Notes: generated from the sequence alone by a model not told the origin. Positions 35,801 to 46,730 are shown, numbered from the stretch's first letter. The stretch is DNA of 64,000 nucleotides from Leguminivora glycinivorella (GCF_023078275.1 NC_062996.1:10354001-10418000); one strand, 5' to 3'. Made by a program: numbers and translations.

Positions 35801-36149
35801 TAATATTGTATTAGTTAACGTAATTTAATACTTAACCAGCAGCGCCAGACACAAAAGAGGGGCCGAACGTGTTAATAACACATATTAACATGAAATAATA
35901 CATTATTTATTTAAGTTATATTTTGACAATTTTTTAGTGAAAATTTTAGTATTTAGAGGTAAGAAAACTACTTGAAATCGTAGATTAGGGTATGAATTTC
36001 ACTATATTCACCTGTATATCAAGAGTTTCTTTCAGCATTTCTTCATAAACTTCATTTTCGCCAGAGAAGTAGTAGGGAGATGAAATGTTTTTATAACAGC
36101 CGTCGGCGAGACAGCACCTGCAGATATTTGGTGTTGGCTTCCAATCCAT
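26846..36149 (-). CDS. Gene C: ZAD-C2H2 zinc-finger protein, 500 aa, 9 fingers
   Basis: In transcript order the exons are 36149-36012, 35642-35507, 34234-34124, 31817-31692, 28792-28669 and 27713-26846, with phases 0, 1, 1, 1 and 2. Exon 1 encodes NICRCCLADGCYK and exon 2 LICEDCIGRLRDARAFK, the two halves of a ZAD. Exons 3 and 4 are symmetrical linkers with SUMO-type motifs VKAE and IKLE and a basic stretch KPARLKRKAKTKK (likely nuclear localisation signal). Exon 5 encodes the lead RENSLKLLANSTMCVF, which in genes A and B is continuous with the fingers; here an extra phase-2 intron of 955 bases splits them. The last exon carries nine C2H2 fingers at about residues 213-497, with LLVPFKI between fingers 2 and 3 and one canonical linker (HTGEKRF). 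It converges with gene B. Introns hold many SINEs and a THAP-like exon on the other strand. Confidence 0.9.
27953..28145 (+). mobile_element. tRNA-derived SINE of a second family
   Basis: GGTGGTCTAGTGGTGAAGAC (A box) and GAGCCGGGTTCGATTCCCGG (B box) form a good T arm ending in GGCCACCA. The 5' seven bases do not pair properly with the 3' acceptor strand, and a body (GATAGCTCATAGCTTACTAG) follows. I therefore call it a SINE head, not a tRNA gene. Confidence 0.6.
28164..28658 (+). mobile_element. Dispersed retroelement fragment, copy 2, abutting a splice donor
   Basis: It is nearly identical to 23261-23757. Its last bases (TATAAGAT) end 10 bases from the minus-strand GTAAGT donor of gene C exon 5 (28668-28663), so almost the whole proximal intron is retroelement-derived. 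Confidence 0.65.
28819..29080 (+). mobile_element. tRNA-derived SINE, complete copy
   Basis: GGTCTGGCCTAGCGGGTAGT (A box), GCGTTCGAATCCCGATAAGG (B box), a body with GAGTCATGGATG, and the tail GTCCTATAATATTTATTTAT are present. Other copies in the window are 29229-29486, 34526-34780 and 35036-35283 (minus), plus fragments. Confidence 0.75.
29089..29222 (+). mobile_element. Broken SINE copy with material inserted between A and B boxes
   Basis: A head GACCGGTCTGGTGGCCTAGC is followed by about 80 bases of unrelated AT-rich DNA. SINE sequence then resumes with GGTCCTGGGTTCGAAACCTGG and a short GGGCATTTATTTG. Confidence 0.5.
29229..29486 (+). mobile_element. tRNA-derived SINE, complete copy
   Basis: The A and B boxes are as in 28819-29080. 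The tail is the variant TAGTTTGGGGCTAAGTTAAT then GTAAGGTGTCCCCAATATTT, the same variant found in the fold-back element arms near 10850 and 14400. Confidence 0.75.
29701..29810 (+). pseudogene. THAP-type N-terminal exon, orphan
   Basis: From an ATG at 29701 the frame reads 36 codons plus two bases to an AA|GTAAGT donor. It includes YCSVYGC and SFFRIPRHPEK, the C-x4-C start and the F.R.P block of a THAP domain. I find no second exon with the later Cys and His on this strand. It lies inside intron 5... of gene C counted from its start (28793-31691) on the opposite strand. The ATGACGTCAG context and a G/C-rich upstream region (29570-29700) could be a genuine promoter and first exon of a gene whose remaining exons I cannot recognise, or a transposase relic. 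Confidence 0.45.
30577..30715 (+). repeat. Dispersed repeat (AAGCTACGGTCCGCCTGATGG type)
   Basis: AAACAAGCTACGGTCCGCCT, GAAAGCGGTCACCGTCACCT and GACGCCTGCAACTCAAGGAG form a recognisable lepidopteran-type repeat block inside the 29-31.7 kb intron of gene C. Only one copy is in the window, so identification is from memory of similar sequences. Confidence 0.4.
31139..31250 (-). mobile_element. SINE 3' fragment, antisense
   Basis: TATAGGACATTCTTACACAG, TGACTGAGGCCCACGGTAAG and CTCAAGAAGGCTTGTGTTGT are the complement of the SINE tail seen at 28950-29060. Confidence 0.6.
31915..32045 (-). mobile_element. RTE-type retrotransposon 3' debris
   Basis: TAGTGTCGCACTGCTGGACA and GGCTCCCCTCGCTTCTTCCA resemble the 3' ends at 6480-6540 and 33980-34020 (CCCACTGCTG..CAAAGG). 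No intact reading frame remains. Confidence 0.45.
32640..33500 (+). mobile_element. Nested repeats: CCCCCGACTGCGACATAG element interrupted by a GGTTCCGTA element
   Basis: The outer repeat matches 8411-8628 up to TCAGCTTTCAGACAAAAAA. It resumes after AACCCTAAAAAACTAAAT at 33360 with CGGTTCATCCGTTCGGGAGC. The inner 600 bases (about 32748-33352) start ACCGGCCAAGTGCTAGTCGG, carry GGGTTCCGTAGC and a GACGGACA run, and end GGCTACGGAACCCTAAAAA. Confidence 0.7.
33558..33864. mobile_element. hAT-type MITE with 8-bp target duplication
   Basis: The direct repeat ATTTAGAC (33550-33557 and 33865-33872) brackets ends CAGCGGTTCTCAAACTT and CACTTTGAGAATGGCTG, which are imperfect inverted repeats beginning CAG. 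The 307-base interior has no ORF. The CAG start and 8-bp duplication identify the hAT superfamily. Confidence 0.85.
33960..34105 (-). mobile_element. RTE-type retrotransposon 3' fragment with (CAT)n tail
   Basis: On the minus strand the frame reads RWVDDIRKIVGHNWIRLAQD and EAYAQQWAIKG before a GATGATGATGAT tail. This is the same C-terminal module as at 6476-6835. It ends only about 18 bases from the donor of gene C exon 3. Confidence 0.7.
34306..34475 (-). repeat. Dispersed repeat, CGCGGGCAAAAGC family, antisense
   Basis: The complement of the 4625-4803 family, from CTAGATTTTTCCCGCAGCTT to CCCATTTATAATATTAGTAT. It lies about 70 bases upstream of gene C exon 3. Confidence 0.6.
34526..34780 (+). 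mobile_element. tRNA-derived SINE, complete copy
   Basis: The head GACCGGTCTGGCGCAGTCGG, the B box GGGTTCGAATCCCGG, the tail CCTCAGTCAATCTGTGTAAG and the ATATTTATTTATTTATTTA end are all present. Confidence 0.75.
35036..35283 (-). mobile_element. tRNA-derived SINE, antisense copy
   Basis: This is the reverse complement of the same family, ending at GTCAGACCGGTCGTC. With 34526-34780 it forms an inverted pair around 250 bases apart within one intron of gene C. Confidence 0.75.
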
Positions 36150-39055
36150 GCTTCCTTCTTTATTAGAGTTAATTATAAAACCGTATTTGATATATTTTCA
36201 TTCATAAAATACGTGTTATTATAGGTTTTAGATATTCCCATTGTCATAAGTCAAGATCGTCCGTCCGTCAGTTTATTTTGACGTTTGTTTTTTTTTCTAA
36301 ACTCCCTTTTTAGGGTTCCGTACCTCAAAGAGGAAAAACGGAACCCTTATAGGATCACTCGCGTGTCTGTCTGTCCCTCTGTCACAGCCGATTTCTCCGA
36401 AACTACTGGACCGATTTACTTGAAATTTGGCACACGTATGTAAACCTGTGGCCCAAAGACGGAAATGTAATTTAATTAAATGAAATTTAATCACAGGGGT
36501 CACTTTTGGGGGGTAAAATTGAAAATTAAAAATCAAAGTTATTAAAACTATATTGTGTTACATATCAAATGAAAGAGCATTTTATCAGCATCTGAAATAT
36601 ATTTTTTTTATATTTTTTGTTTTGGTTATTTAGAAATAATTTAAGAAAATAAGCAAAAAATGACCATTCCCCCCTTATCTCCGAAACTACTTAGCGTAAA
36701 ATTTTCAAAAAATACACGAGATAGCCCTCTCCATGTAGATTACAGGAAAACCTATTAGAAATCTACAGTCAAGCGTAATTCGGACTTAAGAGAAAAAACT
36801 CAGATTACGAATTTCACTCACTGCCGCTGCAAGTAGTTACTAAACGTCTTAAAATTGTGTAATCGAGTTGGACAGGTATAAAGAAATTCATTTCTGTCTT
36901 TTTCTTTTTAGAACTTGTTCAATTTTTTTTTCATTTGTACAAAATGACTTAAGTTCCTACTAAAAAGGAGGCGCTTAAGACCGTTTATAAATTGACTGAG
37001 CAAAATTTTATTCAAATCGGTCCAAAAAAAGGTGTCTGTTGACGAAAACATAGAATTTGTGCCACCGAAAGCCCAAATCTGAAGTCCATTTTGCTCTATC
37101 TCTTATCGTTTCCGAGATATATACGTAAAGTCTTGAAAGTTCGAAACGTTAACTTTGCCATCATAGTCGTTCAGGCGCTCATGAGTTCTTTGTATGGAAA
37201 AGTTGAAAACCGACTCGCACTTGACCAATGTTCATAGAACGTTGTGGTTTTTTTTTATTAGCAAAAATGACTTAAGCGCCTTCAGAAGTGTAGGTGCTTA
37301 AGACCGTTTGTAAGTTAAAGTTAGCTGTGATGGCTCAACGAAGAAAGAAGATTTCAGTATCCTACTTATCAGGGCGAGCGGTAGCGAAGCCCTCCTATAG
37401 TCGACAAAGTTCCGAACCTTGTGGTACATTTTTTGAAAAAACTATCACGCCTATGAAGTTGTGCTTAAACATAGTAATTTATATTCATATCTAGATTTCA
37501 TATCTGTAAAAAAATATTATTTTATTGTCATTTAAAAAAAAATCAAATCTCAGTTTTGTGTTCAATATTGTACTACTAACGCCATCTGTTAGGACTCTAA
37601 GGAGTAAGAAAACATCGTTTACTATTTTGTATAACTAACGCCATCTGTTAGAAAACTAAAGAGGTAACGTTGTATTTTTGACGTCTGTCAACTATGACGA
37701 TCAATCGAAACTTGGCACTGGAAATGGCGCGTAATTCAATTTTTCTATGGGAATCAAAACTTAGCCCCTACATTTTTAATATTATGTTATGGCTCGTCAA
37801 AGTTTAGGAAGCCAGCCAGAAGCCAAGGGAAGAAAGGGAGGGAAAGAGAGGTTATCAACACGGTGTTTTCAGTCAAAAGAAAAAGTGAATTTTATTTATT
37901 TATTTATTGTTGAGAAACCCAATGTACTTAGGATATGTTTAGGAAACTCAACGATAGAGTTGTTCGCTGTCGTTCGCTAGATGTCACTGTTACCCCCGCA
38001 AACTGGGCAATGACTTGTTTTCGTAAAATGTATAAGTATTTTTTGATGTCCACATTTTTCGTTAGATGTCGCTGTACCACCTGCAAACTAGCGAACGTCC
38101 GTCCGTCCGTCCGTCCGTCCGCGGATAATCTCAGTAACCGTTAGCACTAGAATGCTGAAATTTGGTACCAATATGTATATCAATCACGCCAACAAAGTGC
38201 AAAAATAAAAAATGAAAAAAATGTTTTATTAGGGTACCCCCCCTACATGTAAAGTGGGGGCTGATATTTTTTTTTTCATTCCAACCCCAACATGTGATAT
38301 ATTGTTGGATAGGTATTTAAAAATGAATAAGGGTTTACTAAGATCGTTTTTTGATAATATTAATATTTTCGGAAATAATCGCTCCTAAAGGTAAAAAAAG
38401 TGCGTCCCCCCCCCCTCTAACTTTTGAACCATATGTTTAAAAAATATGAAAAAAATCACAAAAGTAGAACTTTATAAAGACTTTCTAGGAAAATTGTTTT
38501 GAACTTGATAGGTTCAGTAGTTTTTGAGAAATATACGAAAAACTACGGAACCCTACACTGAGCGTGGCCCGACACGCTCTTGGCCGGTTTTTTTTCATAT
38601 TGTCTATGCATAGAAACACTACAGACGGGCGTTTTTTGCAAGGCTCGATCGTTTAACCCCTCGTATGCTTAGGGGTTTAATACTTTACCCGTAACGTAAC
38701 CTGTTTGGCAGTTCGTATTTTTGTTGTGTATTAGCAAGTGTACAGTCGGCCAACCAAATCTTGGCAGTCGATTTGTAAGTTTAATGGCTCGTCGATCATC
38801 TCGCCACTACGAGTTGCAACGTTAAGGTTTAGGAAGGACGCGTTTCATGAAATAAATTGGCCGCAGAGGCAGAGCCCTACATTTTTCAAGTTTGCCGGCT
38901 TTTTTAGTGCCAAGATTTGGTTCTATAGTTGTCATAGAGAAAAAATTAAAATACAAAATATGTTAATAAATAAGCGTCAATTTTATTTACATATAATTTA
39001 GTACCTATATTTTATTTACAAATTAGAGAATTAAATTAAGAGATCGCCACCATCT
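36150..39055. other. Repeat-rich spacer between gene C and the finger-cassette array
   Basis: The first 150 bases 5' of gene C are unique (candidate promoter). From 36300 to about 37500 runs a long GGGTTCCGTAC-type element with CCGAAACTACTGGACCGATT. Two copies of ACTAACGCCATCTGTTAG lie at 37570-37650. A GGGTTCCGTA-family copy occupies 38095-38606 and a dispersed repeat 38756-38930. AATAAA signals on the minus strand at 38982-38987 and 39011-39016 probably serve cassette 1. No gene is supported. Confidence 0.5.
38095..38606. repeat. Dispersed element of the TACGGAACCCTACACTGAGCG type, copy 2
   Basis: It matches 22640-23133 in order: GTCCGTCCGTCC run, CTCAGTAACCGTTAGCACTA, GTGCAAAAATAAAAAATG, then GACACGCTCTTGGCCGG and a T run. 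Confidence 0.6.
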
Positions 39056-40176
39056 TTATACGACTACTGCATTCCTAAGTGTTCCGCCCCTTACCGTCTC
39101 TCCATAGCTAGCATGCCACTGTTTCGAATGTTTAACATAATCATTCTTATTCTGGAAACCAGCACCACATTCCGAACACACTAACTTATATGCGGCGCTG
39201 TGACTACGCATATGCTTGCGAAGCGTCATCTTATGCATGTAAGCATTCTTGCATATCGGGCATATAAAGTTCCTCTCTCCAGTATGTCCGAGCATATGCT
39301 GCTTCAATTTAGACTCTATGCTGAAGCATTTCGAACAAACTTCGCATTTAAACTTCTCCGTGTGAAATCTTGTTGTATGTTGCGTTATTGCTCGACGAGT
39401 AGTGAAGGTAGCTTTGCAGAGATGGCAGGAGAATGTCTTAATGATACCGTGAACTTCTTTCAAATGTATCATCTTACTGTAATGCTCTTTGAAGGTTAAG
39501 TCACATTGAGGACATTTTTTCGGTGTTACCCTAGCTTTTCCCTTGTGTATAATTTCTGTATGGTATTTCAGCTGACTTTTCTTAGAGAAAACAGAGTCGC
39601 AGTGCTTACAATTGAACTTAATATTGAAGTGAGTTTCTTTATGCTTCATCAAGAAATGTTGGTTTAAAAATCCAGCACCACAGCTCTCGCAAACGACTTT
39701 CCCTACATGGCAATTCATGTGAGAATTTAAAAGTGGAAACGAATGGAATTCGCCATCGCAAATGTGGCAGATGAAGAAACCATTTTTCAACTCCATAAAG
39801 TATTCAGTCATGCCGTTCAACGCGGGGAAAAATTCCTTCTTATGTTCTGTCTCTAAATGTTCTCTTACGGCATTTAAATTGGTGTATCTTTGGTTGCACA
39901 GACGGCATCTTAAATCAGATATGTCGACTTGTAACGTCCTCTTTCCTTTATGGACATATTTCTCTAATATAACCTTGAAATTGTCTGTAATCTCATGTGC
40001 TGACGTGTGCTGCAGTAGAACTGGCAGTTCTGAGTGGTACTCCATGCAGTAGAAGCATTTGAAGCTAGATCCCATGAATATGAAAGGTCGGACGGTGGTG
40101 TACATTATGAAGGAGGCCGCGTTTTTGCGCTCCGGCACTGTCATTTGCCAGATACTCGTTTCTGATATTGACTCGC
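39056..40176 (-). CDS. Cassette 1: terminal exon, 10 C2H2 fingers (372 codons)
   Basis: The acceptor TTCCACAG ends at 40177 and the exon opens in phase 1 with ESISETSIWQMTVPERKNAA, then TTVRPF, then ten C2H2 fingers from FKCFYC to VKHSKQWH and a 16-residue tail. Fingers 5-6 are separated by a longer basic linker (KGKARVTPKK). Fingers 8-9 are joined by the canonical TGERNF linker. It is closest to cassette 2: the runs CFSIESKLKQHM and NAYMHKMTLRKHMRSH are identical, so the DNA targets probably overlap. An ATG 11 codons in could start translation if it were a separate gene. Polyadenylation signals are at 39011-39016 and 38982-38987. Confidence 0.88.
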
Positions 40177-40733
40177 CTGTGGAAGAAAATATTCAGGTTT
40201 AATTGATAGCTGAACCAGCTCTTGAGTGATGGTTGACAACACTTTAAGATGTTCTTAAAGGCCAAAACATTGAATCACGACATGCAACTTATTATACTAT
40301 CCTACACAGAAATTATAAAAAAAAGCAAAGCTGGAATATATATACCTTTTCATAGACGTTAAGAGAAGTCTTATCCTAATAACTATTCGTAATTAAAAAT
40401 CTAAGGTATTGTTACATTTTTTATTGACTCCAACTCTACAAAGTTTCGCAATTATAACCGGTTGAGGGTTCTTGTCCTATTAAGTTCCAGACTAATTTTA
40501 GGAGCCTGCTTTCAAATGTGTTTTTGTAAGTCATCCATCAGTGCCATCTCATTTCCCATACCCAATTTCACCTGTAAAGGACTTCCTTCTGTGTTTGTAT
40601 GTCAGGTTGTCATCATATGTTGCTGCTTCCGAATTCAAAGTATAGGTTTTGGTATCTCTTCTTTCTGGTTAAATAAGTGGTAGGTAATATTTTTCAGTCA
40701 TTACATGTACTACACTACATCTGCCAATATTTT

Positions 40734-41827
40734 TCATCGAACTATAACATTGCTAGACGACGCATGCCACTGCTTCGTATGTTTGACAAAGTCATTCTTA
40801 TTTTGAAAGCCTGCACCACATTCTGCACACACAAACTTATAAGCTGCATTATGACTACGCATATGTTTTCGCAACGTCATTTTATGCATATATGCGTTTT
40901 TGCATATCGGGCATATGAAGTTCCGTTCACCAGTATGTCCCCGCATATGCTGCTTTAACTTCGATTCTATGCTGAAGCATTTAGAGCAAATCTCGCATTT
41001 ATATTTTTCCGTATGGTATCTAGTTGTATGCTGAGTGATCGCCCATCGCGATGTGAACTTAGCTTTGCAAATATGGCATTCATATGTCTGCGAAACTCCA
41101 TGGACTTCTTTAAGATGGATCACTTTACTGTAATGTTCCTTAAATGTTTCATCGCACTGTGGACATTTTTTAGGTTTGACTCTCTCTTGACCTTTGTGAA
41201 TGATTTTAGTGTGGTATTTCAGCTGACTCTTCTTGCCGAATACGGCCGTACATTCCTTACAATTAAATTTATTATCTAGGTGAGTTTCTTTGTGTTTTAA
41301 AAGGAAGTATTTGTTCAAGAAACCGGCTCCACATGTCTCGCAGACCACTTTGCCAACATGACAATTCATGTGAGAGTTAAGTAGAGAGAATGTGTGAAAA
41401 TCGTTGTCACAGATGTGACATACGAAGGCACCGTTCTTTAATTCCATGTTGTACTCAGTCATGCCATTGCTGGCCGGATAGAAAGGCTTTTCGTGTTGAT
41501 TTTGTAGATGCTCTTTAACCGTTTGAAGATCATGATATTTTAAACTACATAAACGGCAGTGTAGATCTGATATATCGACTTGTAAGACCCTCTTTTCTTT
41601 GTGAACGTATTTCTCTAAGAGTTCTGATTCTTCAGGGATTTCGTGGTTGCTGGTGTGGTCAAGTAAAGCAGGAAGTTTGGAGAAATATTCAGCGCAGTAG
41701 AAGCACTTGAAACAAGTTCCCATGAATATGAAGGGCCTGACTGTGGTGTATTGAATGAATGTAGCTGCGTTTTTCCTTTCTGGTAGCGTCATTTGCCACA
41801 CGCTTGTTTTTATGCTTGGTCTATCGT
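40734..41827 (-). CDS. Cassette 2: terminal exon, 10 C2H2 fingers (363 codons)
   Basis: The acceptor TTCCACAG is followed in phase 1 by DRPSIKTSVWQMTLPERKNA, the PF motif (TTVRPFIFMG) and ten fingers from FKCFYC to VKHTKQWH. It is a tandem duplicate of cassette 1, with differences concentrated in fingers 1, 2, 5 and 7. The insert between fingers 2 and 3 reads NGMTEYNMELKNG in place of the PFKL form of other members. The stop is at 40734. The nearest AATAAA on the minus strand is about 310 bases further (40420-40425), still before the cassette 1 acceptor at 40176. Confidence 0.88.
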
Positions 41828-42159
41828 CTGTGGAAGAAAGATATCACGTTTAATGATATTGACAAATTGAGTTAATCTTAGTTAAATTATTATAAATGTA
41901 ATATTACCTGGATCTTGCTACTGCCAATGTTGGTTGGACTTTCATCTTATCTAATGGCGTAGGGTAACATAGAAGAAAAGAAACTCTGAAATTACTTAAA
42001 ACTTAAATCTTTATTGCTAAGAGATCATAGGCATTATAGGCATGTCACCTTTTGAGATTGTGTGTAACGGTACAATTCATATTTCGTTGCAATATTTCGA
42101 GAGGTAGTTAACTGACTAGTTCTTTTACAAAAATACAATATGTTTCCCTCTATAACGGT

Positions 42160-43271
42160 TTAGTTCACGGTAAAATTAAAGAAACACCGCGGATGCCACT
42201 CCTTAACGTGCTTGTTAAAATCGTTTCGGTTCGGAAAACCAGCCCCACATTCTGCACACATGAATTTATTATAATCATCCCCTTGTAAATGCGTCCTCAT
42301 ATGTTGCTTCAAGCTTTTCTGATGTCTGTATGCTTTCTGACACAAGTTGCATACAAAATTTCTCTCCCCAGTGTGAGATACCATGTGTTTCTTCAACGTC
42401 GTGCGGCAGCTGAAACTCTTCTTGCATATTTCGCATTGAGTTTTTTGCGTATGAAACTTATTCGTGTGCATCGTTAAAGCTCGACGGCTTGGAAAGGTGG
42501 ATTTACAAGTCTCACATTCAAAAGTGAAGGTTATTCCGTGGGCTTCTTTCAAATGCCGCAGTTTTCGGAAATGTTCGAAGAATCTTTCCGGGCAATGTGG
42601 GCATCGGAGCATTCTCATCCTAGTCGAACCTTCATGAGCTTTTTCTATATGATACTTTAAGTTGGAGCTAGTTGTGTATACCTTTTTGCACTTCTCACAA
42701 GGGTAGCCTCCTGGTAAATGTATCTCCTTATGCTGCATCAGCCGCTGATGTGTCATAAATCCGACTCCACATGTTTCACAGATCGCATTACTAAAGTGAA
42801 CATTCATATGTCGGTTCAGAAGTATGAATGTCTGAAAAATTTTGCTGCATATGTGACAAGAAAACTGTCCGTTGGTTACAGTCAAGTTATAAGCAACTAA
42901 TCCATTTCCAGACTTGGTAAACTCTTTATTGTGTTTATCTGTTAGATGTTCGCGAATTTTGTCTAAATCACTGAAGTTTTCATTACAAATTCTGCATTTC
43001 AGTGCTGATATATCCACTTTAACTGTTCGTTTCCCTTTCGGGAGTAGCTCCTTCAAAATGTTGTCTGTTTTAGGTATTTCGTGGGTGTCTGTGTGTTGTA
43101 GTAATGCGTTGATTTCGGAGTAGTGTTCGTGGCAGAAGAAGCACTTGAAAAAGTAGCGGCAGTAGACGAAGGGTCGGACGGTGGTGTGTTCTAGGAAGAC
43201 GGCCGCGTTCTGTCGCTCGGACACCGTCATCTCCCAAATACTGGTGATGGCTCCTTGCCGAGGGTCCAGGC
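42160..43271 (-). CDS. Cassette 3: terminal exon, 10 C2H2 fingers (369 codons)
   Basis: The acceptor TTCCCTCAG leads in phase 1 to LDPRQGAITSIWEMTVSERQ, TTVRPF and ten fingers from FKCFFC to NKHVKEWH. It shares the IWEMT/IWQMT start with cassettes 1, 2 and 4 and is closest to cassette 4 (for example ICETCGVGFMTHQRL versus VCETCGLGFMSHQRL). Finger 6 is CPHCPERFFEHFRKLRHLKE, a motif kept in most cassettes. The polyadenylation signal is at 42010-42015. Upstream of the acceptor the frame stays open for a further 12 codons or so, which is not informative. Confidence 0.88.
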
Positions 43272-43880
43272 CTGAGGGAACAAAGGTCAGTTTGAATGTT
43301 TCCTCCAATCCTCTTAGTGCTCAAAATCACAACATGCAATGCACAAACCAAGTGTGGATACCTACTTTTGTTATGCAGGTTGCAGTTGAACCGTTTCCTT
43401 TCAACATTTAAGCTAATATTGTTAATCTGCAGATGAACAATGCCGATGACGATATAAATTAAGGCAATTAATTGTAGGTCATAAAATATCAACTTTATTT
43501 GCACTAAGTATGATTTGGTTATTGATAGTCTGTAAAAACTTACTACTTAGATCACTAAAATAATTATTAAAGCTTATACGTCACTTAGTCTTTAAATTAT
43601 GCACGTTGCAATTGTGTCATTCAATCAATTTAAAAATAATTTAAAACTCGAATTTAAGTAGTGTACGTAATAAATTATCAGCGAATATTATGCCAATGAT
43701 CGCAGTGATTTCTGTTTAAGCATTTAAAAACGGTTATTAATATGGCACTAAATATTAAAATATAATAGTAGGTAAAGTCTTTGTTTAGAAATATACTTCG
43801 TAATCTATCAGTTTGATCACAATTATAAGAGTGATTATTTTAAAGCATCTAATCAAATTTTTACTTCCTCTTTATTCCTT

Positions 43881-45016
43881 TCAGCTCATGAGTTCAGATC
43901 CAAAATTTTTGACAATAGTCTTAAACTGCCACTGAGGATGCCACTGCTTCATATGCTTGTTGTAATCGTTCCTATTATGGAAGCCGCTGCCGCATTCAGA
44001 GCACGAGAACTTCCACACAGGCCCGTGAACCCTCATGTGCTGTCTCAGCGTCCTCTCGTGCATGTAAGCCTTCTGACATATCGAGCAGAAGAAATTCCTC
44101 TCCCCCGTATGACCTCTCATATGCATCTTCAACAAGGATTTTGTCCCAAAGCATTTCCCGCAAATCTTGCACTGGATTTTTTGCGTGTGTAACTTAGTTG
44201 TATGTTCCGTCAAAGCTCTTCTTGTCGGAAAAACTGCTTTACACATCTGGCACTCGAAAGAAAAGGTGATTCCGTGCGCTTCTTTCAGATGTGTCATTTT
44301 ACGATAATGCTCAGCGAACCTTTCCAAGCAATGAGGACATTTTAAAGGCTTTATCTTCTTTGCATTGGTGACTTCATGTTTTTTAAATAAGTGGTAACGT
44401 AGTTTTAACTTAGTGGTGAATACTTCTTGGCATTTGTCGCATTTGTGGACACCGTTTTGATGGACTATCCTATGGTTGATAAGGCGTTGGTGAGACATGA
44501 AGCCGAGGCCGCAAGTTTCGCAAACGACGCTGAAATGAACGTTCATATGCCTATTGAGAAGGAAGAAAGAGTTGAAGGTTTTAGAGCACTTGTGACAGGA
44601 TAAGAGGCCGTTATTTGTACTTAGATCATACGCCATGAGACCGTTTCCTGCTGTGTTGAATTCCTTCTTATGCGCCGCTGTTAAATGTTTTCTTATATCG
44701 TCCAAGTCTGAATACTTTTGTTCGCAAAGCTTGCATTTTAGACCTGAAATATCAACTTTTATAACCCGTTTCCCTTTTCGTAAATACTGTTTGAGTAAGC
44801 AGCACCTTTCTGGTGTGACGTGGAACGCTGTGTGTTGTAACACAGAGTGGATCTCTGGGAAGACTTCGTTACAGTAGAAGCACTTGAAATTAGCCTGCTG
44901 GTAAAAGAAGGGCTTGATAGTAGTGAACTCTAGGAAAGTGGCGGCGTTCTGCCGTTCCGATATGGTCATTTGCCAGATACTCGTCCGTGGCCCGGATCGA
45001 TGACTTGCCGGTAATC
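43881..45016 (-). CDS. Cassette 4: terminal exon, 10 C2H2 fingers (377 codons)
   Basis: The acceptor CTTCCCCAG opens in phase 1 with LPASHRSGPRTSIWQMTISE, then TTIKPF and ten fingers from FKCFYC to NKHMKQWH, ending in a 16-residue tail. Finger 3 (LSCHKC) and finger 4 (VVCETC) flank a one-residue deletion relative to cassette 3 (HFS-VVCE). Two AATAAA signals on the minus strand are available, at 43871-43876 (5 bases after the stop) and 43494-43499. Confidence 0.88.
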
Positions 45017-45348
45017 CTGGGGAAGAAAATTTGCCTATTAAACCGACAGGTCGGAAAGAAAAACTGATATTCACGTGCAAAATAAACTAACCTTTGTTCA
45101 GCATCTTTGGACAGGAGTGGTGAAAAAGGAACCCAATTTTTGTTTCATGAGTTTTACGAATAGGTACCTACTCTAAACTAAACCAATAATTAGGGAAAGT
45201 GCACTATATAGTTTGTTCGAATCATTATAACCACCGTGTTTTTACAAATATGAATGCAGAATAAGTTAGGCTAATTCCTTTTATCTTAGAATAAGACTTG
45301 TGTAAATATAAGCATGGTGTTTATTTTTTTCTACATTGTTTCTGTATG

Positions 45349-46730
45349 TTATGTTACACTGTGAAAACTGTTTATGTGGGCAACAAGCGCTTCACTATCA
45401 CAGCAATTCATTCCACATACAGTACACGATACTCCAAGATCGTGAGACCTGGAGTGCTCTCTTAAATTCTTCATCCTCGCATAAGCTTTTCCGCAAATAT
45501 TGCATTTGAAGCTCTTTTCTCCAGAATGTATCACCATGTGTCTAGAGAGACAGTATTTTGAGAAGAATCTAGCGTGGCACACGCTACATTCATGATTACG
45601 CTCTTGTAGGTGAACTGATCTTATATGGAGTAGCAGGTGATATTTCAAATCATATTCTCTTCCGCATGTCTCGCATCTAAATAAACCTGTGCTTTGGTTG
45701 TGCACGATTCGCAAATGTTTTGTTCTCTGATAGTCCGAGTTAAATCTCTCTGGACATATTGGGCATCTTCTTGGATGTTGCTTTTTATGTACACCTCGTA
45801 CGTGTAACGTCCTTTTAGCGGCGTTACTGAATACTTTGTCGCATTTATTGCAAGGAAAGTTGCCTTGCTCGTGGATTTGTAAATGGCGTTTGAGAAGATT
45901 CATCGATATAAACACGGAACCGCAAATATCACAGCTGAAATTGTTGAAGTGCTTACTCATGTGAATTATAAGCAGCCTTAATTTGACGTAAGTTTCACCA
46001 CATATTTGACAGTCAAAAGTTTTCCCCCCCAATTTGAATGGTATAATATTATCATTCATTTCAACGTCAACTTCTTTTCCGTGATGTTTTAAATGTACTT
46101 TCAAAGCTTGTAAGTCAGGTAGAATCTCTGGACACAATTTACATTCTAAGCAACTAACATCCACCTTGATGTTTTTCTCACGAACTCTGTTAATCATTTC
46201 TGTTTTCAGGTCTTCTGCAGAATGTTCGTCAATTGTGTGATGTTTAAGTAAGATTGCATCTAAAAATGTTCTAGAACAAATAAAACATTTGTACTTGTTA
46301 CTTGCATGTATAAATGGGTACACGTATGAGTTTTCGAATATGGTTAAAGCATTTGTCTTCCAGCCTTCGCATTTTAAGGGTGCAGCGCGCTTTTTGAGCG
46401 GTGGCTTATAAAGGTAAGGACGTTGAAAAGTTTTTACGTTAAATGTGACCGTAGCTTCTTCGCCCTCTGTATGATCATTCCATTGTATATCGTCAAGACA
46501 AATTGGATCTTTTAATATTGTTAAGTTATTCTTATCGTCGTTGAATGATTTACTTATTTTAACATTATTTATAAACTTATTTTGTTTCTTTGGTTTAATT
46601 TTATTTTCGTCGTGTTCGTCTATGCATTCCAAATCATCAATATCGATTGGTGTCTTCAGAAGGGTAAGCTTTATGTCGTTGCCGTCGTCATCTTTTAGTA
46701 CGATAGACGACTGGCTCTCTTGGATGATCC
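45349..46730 (-). CDS. Cassette 5: terminal exon, acidic linker plus 10 C2H2 fingers (459 codons)
   Basis: The acceptor TTCTTCTAG is followed in phase 1 by IIQESQSSIVLKDDDGNDIK and about 110 residues of charged linker with a basic patch (PPLKKRAAPLK). The family lead NALTIFENSYVYPF and ten fingers follow, from YKCFIC to VAHINSF. There is no ATG in this exon before the first finger, so it cannot be a stand-alone gene as read. The last finger is unusual (VSCTVCGMNCCDSEAL, no aromatic core residue). Its acceptor lies only 150 bases from the stop of cassette 6. AATAAA is at 45320-45325, close to its own stop. Confidence 0.88.
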
